Shown piece after piece: positions 36,098 to 46,333 of a DNA stretch of 64,000 nucleotides; within the stretch, counting starts at the first letter, position 1, and each line of letters opens with the position of its first letter. The translations under genes were made by a program, and so were the position numbers. The stretch lies in contig CANMSD010000004.1 of the NCBI GenBank assembly GCA_947500645.1, positions 242,420 to 306,419 of the forward strand, given 5' to 3'. This DNA comes from an uncultured Erythrobacter sp. (GTDB taxonomy: Bacteria; Pseudomonadota; Alphaproteobacteria; Sphingomonadales; Sphingomonadaceae). The notes under the pieces were generated by a model. That model had not been told where the DNA came from, made no database searches, and worked only from the letters and a program-made list of their open reading frames with translations.

Positions 36098-37458
36098 GCC
36101 AAAGCCTCCTCAAGCGTGGTCGCAAGGGCTTCGATATCCTCGTCCGTGGTCGTCTCGGTCACCGCGACCAGCAACGCGTCGTTAAGCGCCTCGACACCGG
36201 GATAAAGCCGGTCGAGTGAGACTCCACCGAGCACGCCTTTGTCGGCAAGGTCGCGCACGACTTCACGCGCGAGCTTGCCGCCTAGTCGCACGGTGAACTC
36301 GTTGAAAAACAAACTATTAAGCAGCGACACGCCGGGAATTTGCTCCAACCGATCAGCGGTCTTGCAAGCGAGCCGGTGGTTCTCTGTCGCCAACTCTCGC
36401 AAGCCCTTCTCGCCCAGCAAGGTCATGTGCACATTGAACGCCAGCGCGCAAAGGCCGGAATTGGTGCAGATATTGCTTGTCGCCTTCTCGCGGCGGATAT
36501 GCTGCTCACGCGTGGACAGCGTCAGCACGAAACCGCGCTTGCCCTCAGCATCGGTGGTCTCGCCGCACAGACGGCCAGGCATTTGTCGCACGTGCTTGGG
36601 ATCGCGAACGGCGAACAGGCCGAGGTACGGCCCGCCAAATTGCAGACCGACGCCGATCGACTGCCCTTCGCCAACCACGATATCAGCGCCCATCTCGCCC
36701 GGCGACTTGATCGCGCCCAGCGCCACCGGCTCTGTATTCACGACCACCAGCAAAGCGCCCTTGGCATGCGCTGCTTCTGCCAATTCGGATAGGTCCGGGA
36801 TGCGCCCGAGGATGTCAGGATATTGCACCACGACACAGGACGTCTCATCATCGATGCGGCTCATAAGACCGGCATTGTCCGGCTCGGTCTGGATTGCCGG
36901 AAGATTGTCCGCAATCGTATCGCCAGTGAATTGCGCCATCGTTTTCACGACCTGCGCGTAATGCGGATGCAAAGCGCCGGAGAGCACCGCGCGTTTGCGC
37001 CGTGTCATCCTGCCCGCCATCGCGACCGCTTCCCAGCACGCGGTCGAACCATCGTAGAGCGAGGCATTGGCCACAGCGCAGCCATATAGCCGTGCAACCT
37101 GCGTCTGGAACTCGAACAGCATTTGCAACGTGCCCTGAGCAATCTCAGGCTGATAGGGCGTGTATGCGGTCAGGAACTCGCCGCGCTGGATCACGGTATC
37201 GACACTGGCTGGAATGTGGTGGCGATATGCCCCCGCACCGAGGAAGAATGGCGTGTCACCCGCGCTCAAGTTCTTGTTTGCGCGTGTCTTCATATGCCGC
37301 TCGACCGCCATCTCGCTGGCATGCATCGGTAGGTCGTGGATCGGCCCGTCGAGCTGAGCGACTTCAGGCACGTCGACGAACAGATCATCGATCGATTTGG
37401 CACCGACTTTGGCCAGCATTTCGCCGCGGTCGGTGTCGGTAAGAGGCAGGTAACGCAT
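36094..37458 (-). CDS. gcvPA: Glycine dehydrogenase (decarboxylating) subunit 1
   Basis: A 454-residue protein, N-terminal half of the P protein. Markers are [32 protein letters not shown] and [14 protein letters not shown]. It has no PLP lysine of its own and forms a heterodimer with GcvPB. It lies 42 bases downstream of gcvH and is coupled to gcvPB. Confidence 0.95.
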   Translation of the reverse strand: MRYLPLTDTDRGEMLAKVGAKSIDDLFVDVPEVAQLDGPIHDLPMHASEMAVERHMKTRANKNLSAGDTPFFLGAGAYRHHIPASVDTVIQRGEFLTAYTPYQPEIAQGTLQMLFEFQTQVARLYGCAVANASLYDGSTACWEAVAMAGRMTRRKRAVLSGALHPHYAQVVKTMAQFTGDTIADNLPAIQTEPDNAGLMSRIDDETSCVVVQYPDILGRIPDLSELAEAAHAKGALLVVVNTEPVALGAIKSPGEMGADIVVGEGQSIGVGLQFGGPYLGLFAVRDPKHVRQMPGRLCGETTDAEGKRGFVLTLSTREQHIRREKATSNICTNSGLCALAFNVHMTLLGEKGLRELATENHRLACKTADRLEQIPGVSLLNSLFFNEFTVRLGGKLAREVVRDLADKGVLGGVSLDRLYPGVEALNDALLVAVTETTTDEDIEALATTLEEALA

Positions 37459-37500
37459 GGGTTTGAACCTTAAATGGTGCGCAGATGTACAGACATCGGT

Positions 37501-37872
37501 TTAGAGGCTGTCGACGAACGTCTTATAGGCTTTGTCGTCCATCAGGCCTTCGAGCTCGCTGGAATCGCCGATGGTCATGCGGAAGAACCAGCCCTCCTCC
37601 TCGGGCGAGGTGTTGACCAGCGCCGGATCGTCTTCGAGTGCGCTGTTGGTCTCCATAATTTCGCCGGTGATCGGGGCGTAGACATCGCTTGCCGCCTTCA
37701 CGCTTTCGACCACGGCCGCTTCGCCGCCCTTTTCGACCTGGGTGCCTGTATCAGGCAGTTCGACAAACACGATGTCGCCCAATTGCTCCTGCGCATAATC
37801 GGTGATGCCGACCGTGGCGCTTTCGCCTTCGACATCGATCCATTCATGTTCATCGGTAAAGTAACGCGGCAT
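37501..37872 (-). CDS. gcvH: Glycine cleavage system H protein
   Basis: A 123-residue lipoyl carrier. The lipoylated lysine is in [15 protein letters not shown] (about residue 63). The protein shuttles the aminomethyl group between the P and T proteins. It is five bases downstream of gcvT. Its length is as usual for the family. Confidence 0.96.
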   Translation of the reverse strand: MPRYFTDEHEWIDVEGESATVGITDYAQEQLGDIVFVELPDTGTQVEKGGEAAVVESVKAASDVYAPITGEIMETNSALEDDPALVNTSPEEEGWFFRMTIGDSSELEGLMDDKAYKTFVDSL

Positions 37873-37877
37873 TGATA

Positions 37878-39002
37878 TCAGCTCCCTCTGAAATAGCGGT
37901 GAGGTACAAACGGCATGGGTGAAACTGTGGCGGGCAAGCGCTTGGACCGGACTTCGATCTCCAGCTCCGCGCCGTCTCCAGCGTGGGCTGGCTTGACGTA
38001 GCCCATTGCGATTGGATGGCCGAGCGAGGGTGAGAAGCCGCCACTGGTGACGATTCCAACCTCTTCTTCGCCGGCAAAGATCTTCGCCCCTTCACGGGCG
38101 GGCATGCGACCCTCGAGCGTCAGACCGACCCGCACGGTCGGGCTGCCTTCGGTGAGCCGGGTAAGGCACGCCTGATGGCCCATCCAGCCACCGATATCTC
38201 GGCGCTTCTTCGACAGCGCAAATGTGAGGCCAGCGCTAACCGGGTCAATTTGGGTAGTAAGATCATGACCATAGAGCGGCAGGCCAGCTTCCAGTCGCAG
38301 ACTGTCGCGCGCGCCAAGCCCGGCGGGTCGAACACGATCATCGGCCACTAGCGCGTCCGCCAGTTTGGACACATGATCGGCATGGACCGAAATCTCAAAG
38401 CCATCTTCACCGGTATAGCCTGCGCGGCTGACCCAGAGCGGCACTCCATCCCAGCTGAAGAAGCCAGCACGCATGAAAGTCAGCTCGCCCGCGCCGGGTA
38501 TGAGAGCCTCCAGCACTTCACCAGCTTTTGGTCCCTGCAACGCGAGAAGAGCCTGATCGTCGTAATGTGTCAGCGTGATATGATCGGGTAGATGCTCGCG
38601 CAGATGCGCGATGTCATCCCACTTGGTCGCGCCATTTACCACCAGCGCGATATGCGGACCGGCATTGGTGATCATCAGATCGTCGATCACCCCGCCCGCT
38701 TCGGTCAGCAGCATGGAATAGCGCATGCGCCCTTCTTTCAGCGAAGTCACAGCGCCGGGAACGAGCTTCTCCAGCTCATGCGCGGCGTTCTCACCTGAAA
38801 TCGAAAGCTGGCCCATATGCGACACATCGAACAGGCTGGCGCTGGTACGTGTCCATTCGTGCTCGGCAACGATCCCCTCATACTGGATCGGCATTTCATA
38901 GCCCGCAAACGGCACCATTCTGGCGCCCTCAGCGCGGTGCCACGCATCGAGCGGCAGTTGCTCGAGTGGCGGTGCTTCCTCGGTGGTTTGTTCGTCGCTC
39001 AA
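37878..39002 (-). CDS. gcvT: Aminomethyltransferase (T protein), TTG start
   Basis: A 374-residue folate-dependent aminomethyltransferase that yields methylene-tetrahydrofolate and ammonia. Family blocks are [24 protein letters not shown] and [11 protein letters not shown]. The longest open frame begins at 39095, but that start and the first 31 codons lie inside the second aptamer of a glycine riboswitch and have no family resemblance. The TTG at 39000-39002, with GGGA nine bases upstream, gives MSDEQTTEE..., a usual length and a usual start for sphingomonads. First gene of gcvT-H-PA-PB. Controlled by the riboswitch just upstream. Confidence 0.92.
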   Translation of the reverse strand: MSDEQTTEEAPPLEQLPLDAWHRAEGARMVPFAGYEMPIQYEGIVAEHEWTRTSASLFDVSHMGQLSISGENAAHELEKLVPGAVTSLKEGRMRYSMLLTEAGGVIDDLMITNAGPHIALVVNGATKWDDIAHLREHLPDHITLTHYDDQALLALQGPKAGEVLEALIPGAGELTFMRAGFFSWDGVPLWVSRAGYTGEDGFEISVHADHVSKLADALVADDRVRPAGLGARDSLRLEAGLPLYGHDLTTQIDPVSAGLTFALSKKRRDIGGWMGHQACLTRLTEGSPTVRVGLTLEGRMPAREGAKIFAGEEEVGIVTSGGFSPSLGHPIAMGYVKPAHAGDGAELEIEVRSKRLPATVSPMPFVPHRYFRGS

Positions 39003-39039
39003 ATCATCGGTTCCCGTGGCAGGCAAGCAGACGCACCAA

Positions 39040-39262
39040 AATGGCGCGCCGTTCAAACTTGCCCCCTCTGTCGGGAAACCTGAGAGCTTAGCCAACCCGC
39101 CTATTTAGCACGCGGCCTTCCCCTTCGGTGGTGAAGGCGCAATAACGCCGTCACGCTTTCCAGAGTGCCCATTCCAGCGCGGTCCGTTTGCCTGAGAGTT
39201 TCCGGGGCGGTTGCTCCTTCGGCGCCTGCCCCAAATCCTTGGGCCAATCTCTCCCGCGAAAG
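39040..39262 (-). ncRNA. Tandem glycine riboswitch in the gcvT leader
   Basis: Read on the minus strand, aptamer 1 (about 39262-39152) has the conserved GGGAGAG, GCGCCGAAGGAGCAA, CCGGAAACTCTCAGGC and ACTCTGGA blocks. Aptamer 2 (about 39150-39040) has CACCGAAGGGGAAGG, AGCTCTCAGG and GACAGAGGGG. The two are separated by only a few bases, the classical cooperative arrangement. Glycine binding is expected to turn on the glycine cleavage operon. A possible promoter with -35 TTGACG lies near 39316-39321. The aptamer-to-gcvT distance is about 38 bases, so control of translation start is plausible. Confidence 0.9.
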
Positions 39263-39343
39263 ATGCCAGAATCACTTCTGGCGGGCGATGGTTTTGTTGC
39301 GGATGCGAAGGGGTGCGTCAATTGCTGACACGCATTATCCGGG

Positions 39344-39362
39344 AAAACACGACATAATCGTG
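39344..39362 (-). terminator. Weak terminator after the beta-lactamase-fold gene
   Basis: On the minus strand CACGA and TCGTG pair around a TTATG loop and are followed by TTTT. It lies just past the hydrolase stop, before the promoter of the gcv operon. The stem is only five pairs, so confidence is modest. Confidence 0.4.
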
Positions 39363-39365
39363 CGA

Positions 39366-40565
39366 TCAATTACCCGATTGGGCTGCCAATAACTCATTCG
39401 CACGCGCCATCAGGGCAATTTCGCGTGGATCAAAGCCACCTTCATCTTCGGCGCTTTGGCGCGGCGGGACGGCGGTTATGAAATAGGCGAAGCCATTGCC
39501 TTTTCTCACGTTGAACCACAGCCCTGAGCGCAATCCATAAGCTTCACCCGCATGGCCATGACGGCCCAATCCGTCGTTAAACAATTGATCGACGCACCCT
39601 TCACCGGAGTCTTCGATAATTTGGATGCCAAGCCCATACCTGCAAAAGAATTCCTGCTGTTCATTGGGCTGGATGACCGAAAAGAACAGGTCTGCGAGCG
39701 CATCATCAGACAAGAAGCTGTCCTTGTAAGTTTTGAGCAATTCCTGCCCGATCTTTGCCAGATCCATCATCCCGATCCGCACGCCGCCTTGGGGGGAGAA
39801 GATCGATGCATTCGTGCCCGGCACATAGTTTTCAAGATCGCACGCGGCGCCCTCGGCCACTGGGATCGTGCAATTGGGCGGCAAGTCGTTGGGATAATCG
39901 CGCGCGATCTCGCCCGTATCGCGGTAGAGCGTGACGGCACGGCTCACCATATCGTCCGAGCACCCGATCCAGTTCACGCAGGCTTCTATCCCCAGCGGCG
40001 CAAACACTGTGCGTTCGAGGATGCGATCATAGCGCTCACCAGTCGCGGCCTCGAGAACAGTTGCAACCACCGGCGAGCCGAGGTTGGCGTATTCGAACGG
40101 CGCCTCACCGGGAGGTGCATCCGCATACCATGCCTCCGGATCTGAGAGCTTTTCCTGCAGGCTTTCTCCGAGTGGGATAATATAGCCCGCCGCATCGCGC
40201 AGCCCAGAACGGTGCGAAAGCAGCTGCGCCAACGTCACCTTGGCATCGGGGAAATTGGGCGAGCGCACTTGCCACCCAAGATAGTTGGACACGTCGGCAT
40301 CAAGGTCGACCTTGCCTTCATCGACCAGCCGCAACGTCGCAAGAGCCATGATCAGCTTGGAAATGCTGGCGATCCGCACCGGATCGTTCTCTTCGACAGC
40401 GCGTTGGGCTTCGCGGTCGGCGATCCCTTTGACAATCAGCGGCGTCACGCTGTGGCGATCAAACGCCACCACGACCGACGCGGGCCTGTTCGGATTATAT
40501 TCAGTCGCGCTTAGCGTGGTCGGCATGATGAGCGCGAATGTAGCGGCGATCAGTCGGAAAAGCAT
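39366..40565 (-). CDS. Beta-lactamase-fold serine hydrolase (class C / esterase-like), exported
   Basis: A 399-residue penicillin-binding-fold hydrolase. A signal peptide covers about residues 1-20. The catalytic Ser67 and Lys70 lie in IASISKLIMA (SxxK), and the second motif is the tyrosine of FEYANLGSP (YxN). A histidine-containing HGHAGEAYG near residue 340 resembles the KTG-equivalent HxG of esterases. Members are carboxypeptidases, esterases or beta-lactamases. It stands alone between the gcv operon and metH, both on the same strand. Confidence 0.85.
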   Translation of the reverse strand: MLFRLIAATFALIMPTTLSATEYNPNRPASVVVAFDRHSVTPLIVKGIADREAQRAVEENDPVRIASISKLIMALATLRLVDEGKVDLDADVSNYLGWQVRSPNFPDAKVTLAQLLSHRSGLRDAAGYIIPLGESLQEKLSDPEAWYADAPPGEAPFEYANLGSPVVATVLEAATGERYDRILERTVFAPLGIEACVNWIGCSDDMVSRAVTLYRDTGEIARDYPNDLPPNCTIPVAEGAACDLENYVPGTNASIFSPQGGVRIGMMDLAKIGQELLKTYKDSFLSDDALADLFFSVIQPNEQQEFFCRYGLGIQIIEDSGEGCVDQLFNDGLGRHGHAGEAYGLRSGLWFNVRKGNGFAYFITAVPPRQSAEDEGGFDPREIALMARANELLAAQSGN

Positions 40566-40596
40566 GCGCTTAGCATCGACGCTAAACTGCGCACAA

Positions 40597-43227
40597 TCAA
40601 TCCAAATTTGGCCTCAGCCAGCGTTCCGCGGTTGCCATGTCGACCCCGCGGCGTTGCGCGTAATCCTCCAGCTGGTCACGACCGATCCGCGCCACACCGA
40701 AATACTGGCTTTCGGGATGGCCGAAATAAAAGCCCGACACGGCCGCCGTGGGATACATCGCAAAGCTCTCGGTCAATTCCAGACCGACATTCTTCTCCGC
40801 CTCCAGCAGTTCGAACAGGATGGGCTTGAGCGAATGGTCGGGGCAGGCTGGATAGCCGGGCGCTGGCCGAATGCCGCGGTATTCCTCCTTGATCAGTGCC
40901 TGATTGGTGAGCTGCTCACCCGGCGCATAGCCCCACAGGTCGGTGCGCGTGTGCCGATGTAGACGCTCGGCGAGTGCTTCGGCGAACCTGTCTGCAAGCG
41001 CCTTCAAAAGGATGTCGGAATAGTCGTCCTTATCGGCCTGGAACCGAGCAATATGCGGTTCGATCCCATGAATCCCGACTGCAAAGCCGCCGATCCAGTC
41101 GCCATCCGGATCGATGAAGTCGGCAAGGCACATATTGGCCCGATCGCGGCTCTTCTTGATCTGCTGCCGCAGAAACGGAAGTCGCACATGCTCCTCGCGA
41201 TTGACGCGGTGGATCGTCACATCGTCGCCATCTCGAGCGCAAGGCCAGAAGCCGCATACGCCGCGCGCCGTCAGCCACTTCTCCGCGATGATCTTGTCGA
41301 GCATCGCATCGGCATCGGCCTTCAGGCTGCGCGCGCTTTCACCAACCACTTCGTCATCCAGGATCGCCGGATAGTTCCCATGCAATTCCCAGGCGCGAAA
41401 GAACGGCGTCCAGTCGATATAATCGCGCAAATCCTCCAACGACCAATCCTCGAACACATGGACGCCGGGTTGTAGCGGCGGTGCAGGCTTGTCGCTCAGA
41501 TAAGCGTCATAATAGTTCGCGCGTGCCTCTTCGAGCTTGAGCAGCTGGCTTGGCGTTTTTCCCGCCCTCGCCTCGCGCACCTTGGTGTACTCGCCAGAGG
41601 TCTCATCAACGAATCCATCGCGCTGGGTGTCGGACAGCAGCTTTGAAGCTACGCCGACCGCACGGCTGGCATCGAGCACGTGGATCACCGGGCCCTTGTA
41701 AGCGGGATCGATCCTCAGCGCGGTGTGGACCTTGCTGGTGGTGGCCCCGCCGATCAGCAGCGGCATCGTCAGATCGGCGCGCTGCATCTCTTCGGCCACA
41801 GTTACCATCTCGTCGAGCGACGGGGTGATCAAGCCGGACAAGCCAATCATATCGGCATTGTTATCATTCGCGGTTTCGAGGATTTTCGGCCATGGCACCA
41901 TCACGCCAAGGTCGATCACGTCATAGCCATTGCATTGCAGCACGACGCCAACGATGTTCTTGCCAATATCGTGCACGTCACCCTTTACGGTCGCCATCAC
42001 GATCTTGCCTTTGGCCTTGCGTTCTTCCTCGGGCAGCAAGTCTTTCTCAGCCTCGATAAACGGAATGAGATGCGCCACGGCCTTTTTCATAACGCGCGCG
42101 GATTTGACCACTTGCGGCAGGAACATCTTACCGCTGCCAAACAGATCTCCGACGACATTCATGCCGTCCATTAGCGGCCCTTCGATCACTTCGATCGGGC
42201 GGCCACCGGCATCAGCCGTTGCGGCGCGCATTTCCTCGGTATCGTCAACGATATGCGCATCAATCCCTTTGACCAGCGCATGTTCGAGCCGCTTCTTAAC
42301 GTCCCACCCGCGCCATTCCTCGGCGGCCCTTTCGTCAGCGACGCTCTTGCCCTTGTAGCTTTCGGCCAGATCGATCAGCCGCTCGGTCGCATCCGGACGG
42401 CGCATCAGGATTACATCCTCGCAAGCATCGCGCAGGGCGGGCTCGATATTGTCATAGATATCGAGCTGACCGGCGTTGACGATTGCCATGTCGAGCCCGG
42501 CTGGGATCGCATGGTAGAGAAATACAGAGTGCATCGCGCGGCGCACCGTCTCGTTCCCGCGAAAACTGAACGAGAGGTTAGAGAGCCCGCCGCTGGTCTT
42601 GGCGTGCGGGCATTGCTGCTTGATCTCTTGAACCGCCTCGATGAAGTCGAGGCCGTATCGGTTGTGCTCCTCGATCCCGGTCGCCACCGCAAAGATATTG
42701 GGATCAAAGATGATATCTTCCGGCGGGAAGCCAATGCCTGTGAGCAGTTCATAGGCGCGGCTGCAAATCTCGACCTTGCGCTCCTTGGTGTCGGCCTGCC
42801 CTGTCTCGTCGAAGGCCATCACGACTACCGCCGCGCCGTAAGCCATGCATTTGCGCGCCTGCTCCAGGAACGGCTCTTCGCCTTCCTTCATCGAGATCGA
42901 GTTCACGATCGGCTTGCCCGAGACGCATTTCAGACCGGCCTCGATCACCTCCCATTTGGAGCTGTCGATCATCACCGGAACGCGTGCGATATCAGGCTCT
43001 GCCGCGATCAGTTTGAGGAACGTTGTCATGGCGTGGACGGCATCGAGCAGCCCCTCGTCCATATTGACGTCGACCACCTGCGCGCCGTTCTCGACCTGCT
43101 GGCGCGCAACCTCTACGGCGGTAGTGTAATCATCCGCCATGATGAGCTTTTTGAACCGGGCGGAGCCGGTGACATTGGTGCGCTCACCAATATTGATGAA
43201 GCGCGCGCTGCTGGCTTGCTCGGTCAT
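40597..43227 (-). CDS. metH: Methionine synthase, folate/B12/activation part
   Basis: An 876-residue protein holding the C-terminal three modules of cobalamin-dependent methionine synthase. Residues 1-280 are the methyl-folate (pterin-binding) barrel, followed by the B12-binding region with [11 protein letters not shown] (the cobalamin-ligating histidine) and the SAM-dependent reactivation domain with [13 protein letters not shown] near the C terminus. It carries out methyl transfer from methyl-tetrahydrofolate to homocysteine together with the separate homocysteine-binding subunit encoded immediately upstream. The start directly abuts the stop of part 1. Requires vitamin B12; no B12 riboswitch is seen here. 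Confidence 0.95.
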   Translation of the reverse strand: MTEQASSARFINIGERTNVTGSARFKKLIMADDYTTAVEVARQQVENGAQVVDVNMDEGLLDAVHAMTTFLKLIAAEPDIARVPVMIDSSKWEVIEAGLKCVSGKPIVNSISMKEGEEPFLEQARKCMAYGAAVVVMAFDETGQADTKERKVEICSRAYELLTGIGFPPEDIIFDPNIFAVATGIEEHNRYGLDFIEAVQEIKQQCPHAKTSGGLSNLSFSFRGNETVRRAMHSVFLYHAIPAGLDMAIVNAGQLDIYDNIEPALRDACEDVILMRRPDATERLIDLAESYKGKSVADERAAEEWRGWDVKKRLEHALVKGIDAHIVDDTEEMRAATADAGGRPIEVIEGPLMDGMNVVGDLFGSGKMFLPQVVKSARVMKKAVAHLIPFIEAEKDLLPEEERKAKGKIVMATVKGDVHDIGKNIVGVVLQCNGYDVIDLGVMVPWPKILETANDNNADMIGLSGLITPSLDEMVTVAEEMQRADLTMPLLIGGATTSKVHTALRIDPAYKGPVIHVLDASRAVGVASKLLSDTQRDGFVDETSGEYTKVREARAGKTPSQLLKLEEARANYYDAYLSDKPAPPLQPGVHVFEDWSLEDLRDYIDWTPFFRAWELHGNYPAILDDEVVGESARSLKADADAMLDKIIAEKWLTARGVCGFWPCARDGDDVTIHRVNREEHVRLPFLRQQIKKSRDRANMCLADFIDPDGDWIGGFAVGIHGIEPHIARFQADKDDYSDILLKALADRFAEALAERLHRHTRTDLWGYAPGEQLTNQALIKEEYRGIRPAPGYPACPDHSLKPILFELLEAEKNVGLELTESFAMYPTAAVSGFYFGHPESQYFGVARIGRDQLEDYAQRRGVDMATAERWLRPNLD

Positions 43228-44274
43228 CTACGCCGCCACTGTGAAGGGTTCGAGGCCCGCGAGCCGCATGGCCGTTTCGGGTGAAGGAACGCTACGCGGC
43301 GGCAGCCCCTCCACCGCCTTGGCAATCGCAGCGATATGGTCTGGCGTGGAGCCACAGCAGCCGCCCAGAATGTTCGCCTGACCGTTTTCCGCCCATTGTT
43401 TAACCAAGCCGGCGGTGGTTTCGGGCAGCTCGTCATACTCGCCCAGCTCGTTGGGCAAGCCAGCATTGGGGTAGGCCATCAGCAGCGTGTCTGCGAGTTC
43501 GGAGAGCACCTGAACATGCGGGCGCAATTGGTCTGCGCCAAAGCTGCAATTGAGGCCGATGGTTATCGGGTTGGCGTGGCGTACGGCGTACCAGAACGCC
43601 TCAACTGTGTGACCTGACAGGTTGCGGCCTGATAAGTCGGTCAGCGTCATCGAGATCATGATTGGGACTTCGCGGCCCAGCTCTTCTTCAAGCTGCTTCA
43701 CCGCCATCACGCCCGCCTTGCAATTGAGCGTATCAAACACAGTTTCGATCAGGATGAAGTCCACCCCGCCCTCGACTAGAGCCGCCGCCTGCTCCTTGTA
43801 GACTGCTGTCAGCTCATCAAAATCGATCTCACGAAAGCCGGGATCTTCGACATCCGGGCTGAGTGAAAGCGTCTTGTTGGTTGGGCCAATCGCTCCCGCG
43901 ACAAAACGGGGCTTGCCATCCTTCGCTTCATATTCATCCGCCAATTCCCGGGCAATTTTGCCGCTGGCGATATTGATAGCGGCGACCTGATCCTCAGCGG
44001 CGTAATCCGCCTGACTGATACGATTAGCGGAGAAGGTGTTGGTCGACACCACGTCCGATCCGGCGTCGAGATAGGCGCGCGTGATGTCCTTGATTACGTC
44101 AGGCCGTGTGAGCGCGAGGATATCATTGTTGCCCTTCTGGTCTGCCTTCAGGCCAAGATCGCCAGCGTAGTCCTCTTCGGAAAGCTTGCGGTTCTGAATT
44201 TGCGTACCGAACGCACCATCGAAGATCAGGACACGTTCTGCCGCCGCCTGTTGTAGCCTCTGACGCACACTCAT
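43228..44274 (-). CDS. metH: Methionine synthase, homocysteine-binding part
   Basis: A 348-residue homocysteine S-methyltransferase domain. The zinc thiols are in GLNCSFGADQLRPHV and ILGGCCGSTPDH. It is equivalent to the N-terminal module of single-chain MetH. The start at 44274 (MSVRQRL) is chosen because it overlaps the metF stop by ATGA and gives the normal N terminus; a 39-codon in-frame extension upstream is unlike the family. The split into two proteins is known from sphingomonads and is not a frameshift: part 2 has its own ATG and the two are not in a damaged frame. Confidence 0.93.
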   Translation of the reverse strand: MSVRQRLQQAAAERVLIFDGAFGTQIQNRKLSEEDYAGDLGLKADQKGNNDILALTRPDVIKDITRAYLDAGSDVVSTNTFSANRISQADYAAEDQVAAINIASGKIARELADEYEAKDGKPRFVAGAIGPTNKTLSLSPDVEDPGFREIDFDELTAVYKEQAAALVEGGVDFILIETVFDTLNCKAGVMAVKQLEEELGREVPIMISMTLTDLSGRNLSGHTVEAFWYAVRHANPITIGLNCSFGADQLRPHVQVLSELADTLLMAYPNAGLPNELGEYDELPETTAGLVKQWAENGQANILGGCCGSTPDHIAAIAKAVEGLPPRSVPSPETAMRLAGLEPFTVAA

Positions 44275-45200
44275 GCCGCGTCTCCCGCCGGGCGTTTGCC
44301 CAGCATGTGACAGATCGCATAGCTTAGCTCGGCGCGGTTGAGCGTGTAGAAATGAAACTGGCGCACACCGCCGGCATAAAGCTTGCGGCATAGCTCTGCG
44401 GCGATGGTGGCCGAGACGAGCTGGCGCGCGGCGGGGCGCTCATCCAACCCATCGAATAGCCCTTCCATCCAGCCAGGGATGGCCGTGCCGCACATGTTCG
44501 ACATGCGTTGAACCGCGGCAAAGCTCATCACCGGCATGACACCCGGCACGATTTCTGCGTCAATCCCGGCAGCCGCGGCCTTGTCTCGAAAGCGGAAGAA
44601 GCATTCCGGCTCGAAAAAGAACTGTGTGATTGCGCGGCTGGCACCCGCATCAAATTTCGCCTTGAGGTTGTCGATATCGGCCTGCGCGTCGGGCGAGTCC
44701 GGATGCACCTCTGGATAGGCGGCGACCGAAATCTCAAAATCGGCGACCTTCTTGAGGCCTGCGATCAGCTCCACTGCGTTGGCATAGCCGCCCGGATAGG
44801 GCGTGTACGTGCCATCACCATCGGGTGCATCGCCGCGCAAGGCGACTATGTGGCGAATGCCGCTTTCCCAATAGTGCCGAGCCACTTCATCCACTTCCTC
44901 GCGCGTCGCGTTAACGCAGGTCAGGTGGGCCGCCGCTGGTATGCTGGTTTCCCGGTTGATGCGTACTACCTGCTCATGTGTTCGCTCGCGGGTTGACCCG
45001 CCTGCGCCATAAGTGACCGACACAAAGCGCGGCCCAAGCGGCGCTAGCGTCGCCACGCTGTTCCACAAGGTTTCGGCCATCTTCTCGTTCTTGGGCGGGA
45101 AGAATTCGAAGCTGATCGCGATGTCTCCGGGCAGATCGGAGAACAACGGAGCGTCCAGCGCTTTGCGCGCTTCATGCATTTGGTCGAGTGTGGGGCTCAC
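44271..45200 (-). CDS. metF: Methylenetetrahydrofolate reductase
   Basis: A 309-residue flavin TIM-barrel enzyme that reduces methylene- to methyl-tetrahydrofolate, the donor for MetH. Blocks seen are ISFEFFPPKNEKM, VSVTYGAGGSTRERT and LTCVNATREEVDEVA, and the later QFFFEPECFFRF. It is coupled on both sides: with the regulator upstream (45197-45200) and with metH part 1 downstream. Confidence 0.95.
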   Translation of the reverse strand: MSPTLDQMHEARKALDAPLFSDLPGDIAISFEFFPPKNEKMAETLWNSVATLAPLGPRFVSVTYGAGGSTRERTHEQVVRINRETSIPAAAHLTCVNATREEVDEVARHYWESGIRHIVALRGDAPDGDGTYTPYPGGYANAVELIAGLKKVADFEISVAAYPEVHPDSPDAQADIDNLKAKFDAGASRAITQFFFEPECFFRFRDKAAAAGIDAEIVPGVMPVMSFAAVQRMSNMCGTAIPGWMEGLFDGLDERPAARQLVSATIAAELCRKLYAGGVRQFHFYTLNRAELSYAICHMLGKRPAGDAA

Positions 45201-46183
45201 GCTGTGCGTTCCTTGGCGGGGGTGGAAAGGGGGTTCTCGTGGCGTTGGCCGATCCAGATCTTCACGACCAGCTCTTCGCCATCGAGTGCTTGCGGAGCGC
45301 TGGGGGCAAAGCCAGCGCTACTCAGGAGTTCTTTGATTTGTGCATCGGAGAAGCCTAGCCGCGCATGGGCATGCCGGTCGCGCAACTCCTCGTGATCATG
45401 GGCTGCGAAATCGACAATTGCTATACGGCCGCCGGGCTTTGTGACGCGAGCTGCCTCAGCCAGGGCAATTGCGGGATCCTGAATGAAATGCAGTACCTGA
45501 TGCAGCAAGACCGTGTCGAAGCTTGCTGCGGCAAAAGGAAGATCGGCCAGATCGCCTTGCACCAATTCGATCTGGTCGGCGGGCAAGTGCTGTAATTTCG
45601 CCCGCGCAATACGCAACATCTCAAGGTTCTTGTCCAGCGCAACAATGCGCTCCGCACCTTCAGCGAACAGCTCCGCCATGCGTCCGGTGCCAGTGCCAAT
45701 GTCTAGAACTTGACCGAGCGGCGTCGCATCGAGCGCTTTGGTGAGCGCCTCCTCAACCAGCTGATCCGGGCTGTGCAAACGGCGCAGCTCGTCCCAGTCA
45801 ACCGCATGACGTTCAAAATACCCTTCGGCGGTCGCCTCACGGGAGGTTCGGATCGCTGTGAGCTTGCGTCGATCATCTTCGCATGCCTTGGCAAAATCTG
45901 CGTCTTCGCGCTCAGCGATTGCCAGCAGTCTCGCAACAGCTTCCACGATCGGCGATGCGCCATCCATGCTGCTTGGCGTACGCAGGAAAACCCAGCTACC
46001 TTCTCGCCGGCGTTCGGCAAGACCAGCATCGCACAGAATGCTGACATGGCGCGAAACGCGCGGTTGGCTTTGCCCCAGAACTTGAGCCAGCTCGCCCACG
46101 GCCAACTCCATCGCTCCCAATAGGCGCGTAATGCGCAATCTGGTGGGATCGGCCAGCGCCCTAAAGATCGTATCGACGGTCAT
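45197..46183 (-). CDS. ArsR-type regulator fused to a SAM-dependent methyltransferase (SahR-like)
   Basis: A 328-residue fusion. Residues 1-95 are a winged helix of the ArsR/SmtB type (LADPTRLRITRLLGAM, GQSQPRVSRHVSILCDAGL). Residues 140-310 are a class I methyltransferase with VLDIGTGTGRMAEL as the SAM loop and QVLHFIQDP in the core. Proteins of this design that lead met operons in alphaproteobacteria sense S-adenosyl compounds and control methionine genes. The SahR name is inferred. The start at 46183 is an ATG; a TTG two codons upstream is possible. It is the first gene of regulator-metF-metH-metH, probably self-controlled through the palindrome just upstream. Confidence 0.85.
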   Translation of the reverse strand: MTVDTIFRALADPTRLRITRLLGAMELAVGELAQVLGQSQPRVSRHVSILCDAGLAERRREGSWVFLRTPSSMDGASPIVEAVARLLAIAEREDADFAKACEDDRRKLTAIRTSREATAEGYFERHAVDWDELRRLHSPDQLVEEALTKALDATPLGQVLDIGTGTGRMAELFAEGAERIVALDKNLEMLRIARAKLQHLPADQIELVQGDLADLPFAAASFDTVLLHQVLHFIQDPAIALAEAARVTKPGGRIAIVDFAAHDHEELRDRHAHARLGFSDAQIKELLSSAGFAPSAPQALDGEELVVKIWIGQRHENPLSTPAKERTA

Positions 46184-46192
46184 CGCCAAGAA

Positions 46193-46214
46193 GATATAAA
46201 GATATTTTTATATC
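46193..46214. promoter_or_regulatory. Candidate operator upstream of the met operon
   Basis: GATATAAA at 46193-46200 and TTTATATC at 46207-46214 form a perfect eight-base inverted repeat around six bases, in an otherwise GC-rich region. It lies ten bases before the regulator start and about 120 before the divergent beta-galactosidase. ArsR-type proteins bind AT-rich palindromes of this size, so autoregulation by the neighbouring fusion protein is plausible. Confidence 0.55.
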
Positions 46215-46333
46215 TGTAAATGCGCCATTCGAGTAGTACCTTGCCCAAAGCGGCTAACATCATAATGCGTGGGCTTGCATTCTGGCTCCCGTGATCGGAA
46301 ACGCAATGCTGCGAACAGGAAAAAGGTCACGCG

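Noticed and set aside
35183..36205. A 340-codon plus-strand frame
   Set aside because: It is antisense to gcvPB and the composition is that of a shadow frame.
39003..39095. N-terminal extension of gcvT to 39095
   Set aside because: These codons overlap the second aptamer of the glycine riboswitch and have no family resemblance.
43225..43230. Frameshift splitting methionine synthase
   Set aside because: The downstream part has its own ATG and complete domain start, the upstream part a clean stop after a complete homocysteine domain, and such a split is known in sphingomonads.
42253..43284. A 343-codon plus-strand frame
   Set aside because: It is antisense to metH part 2 and gives no protein-like pattern.
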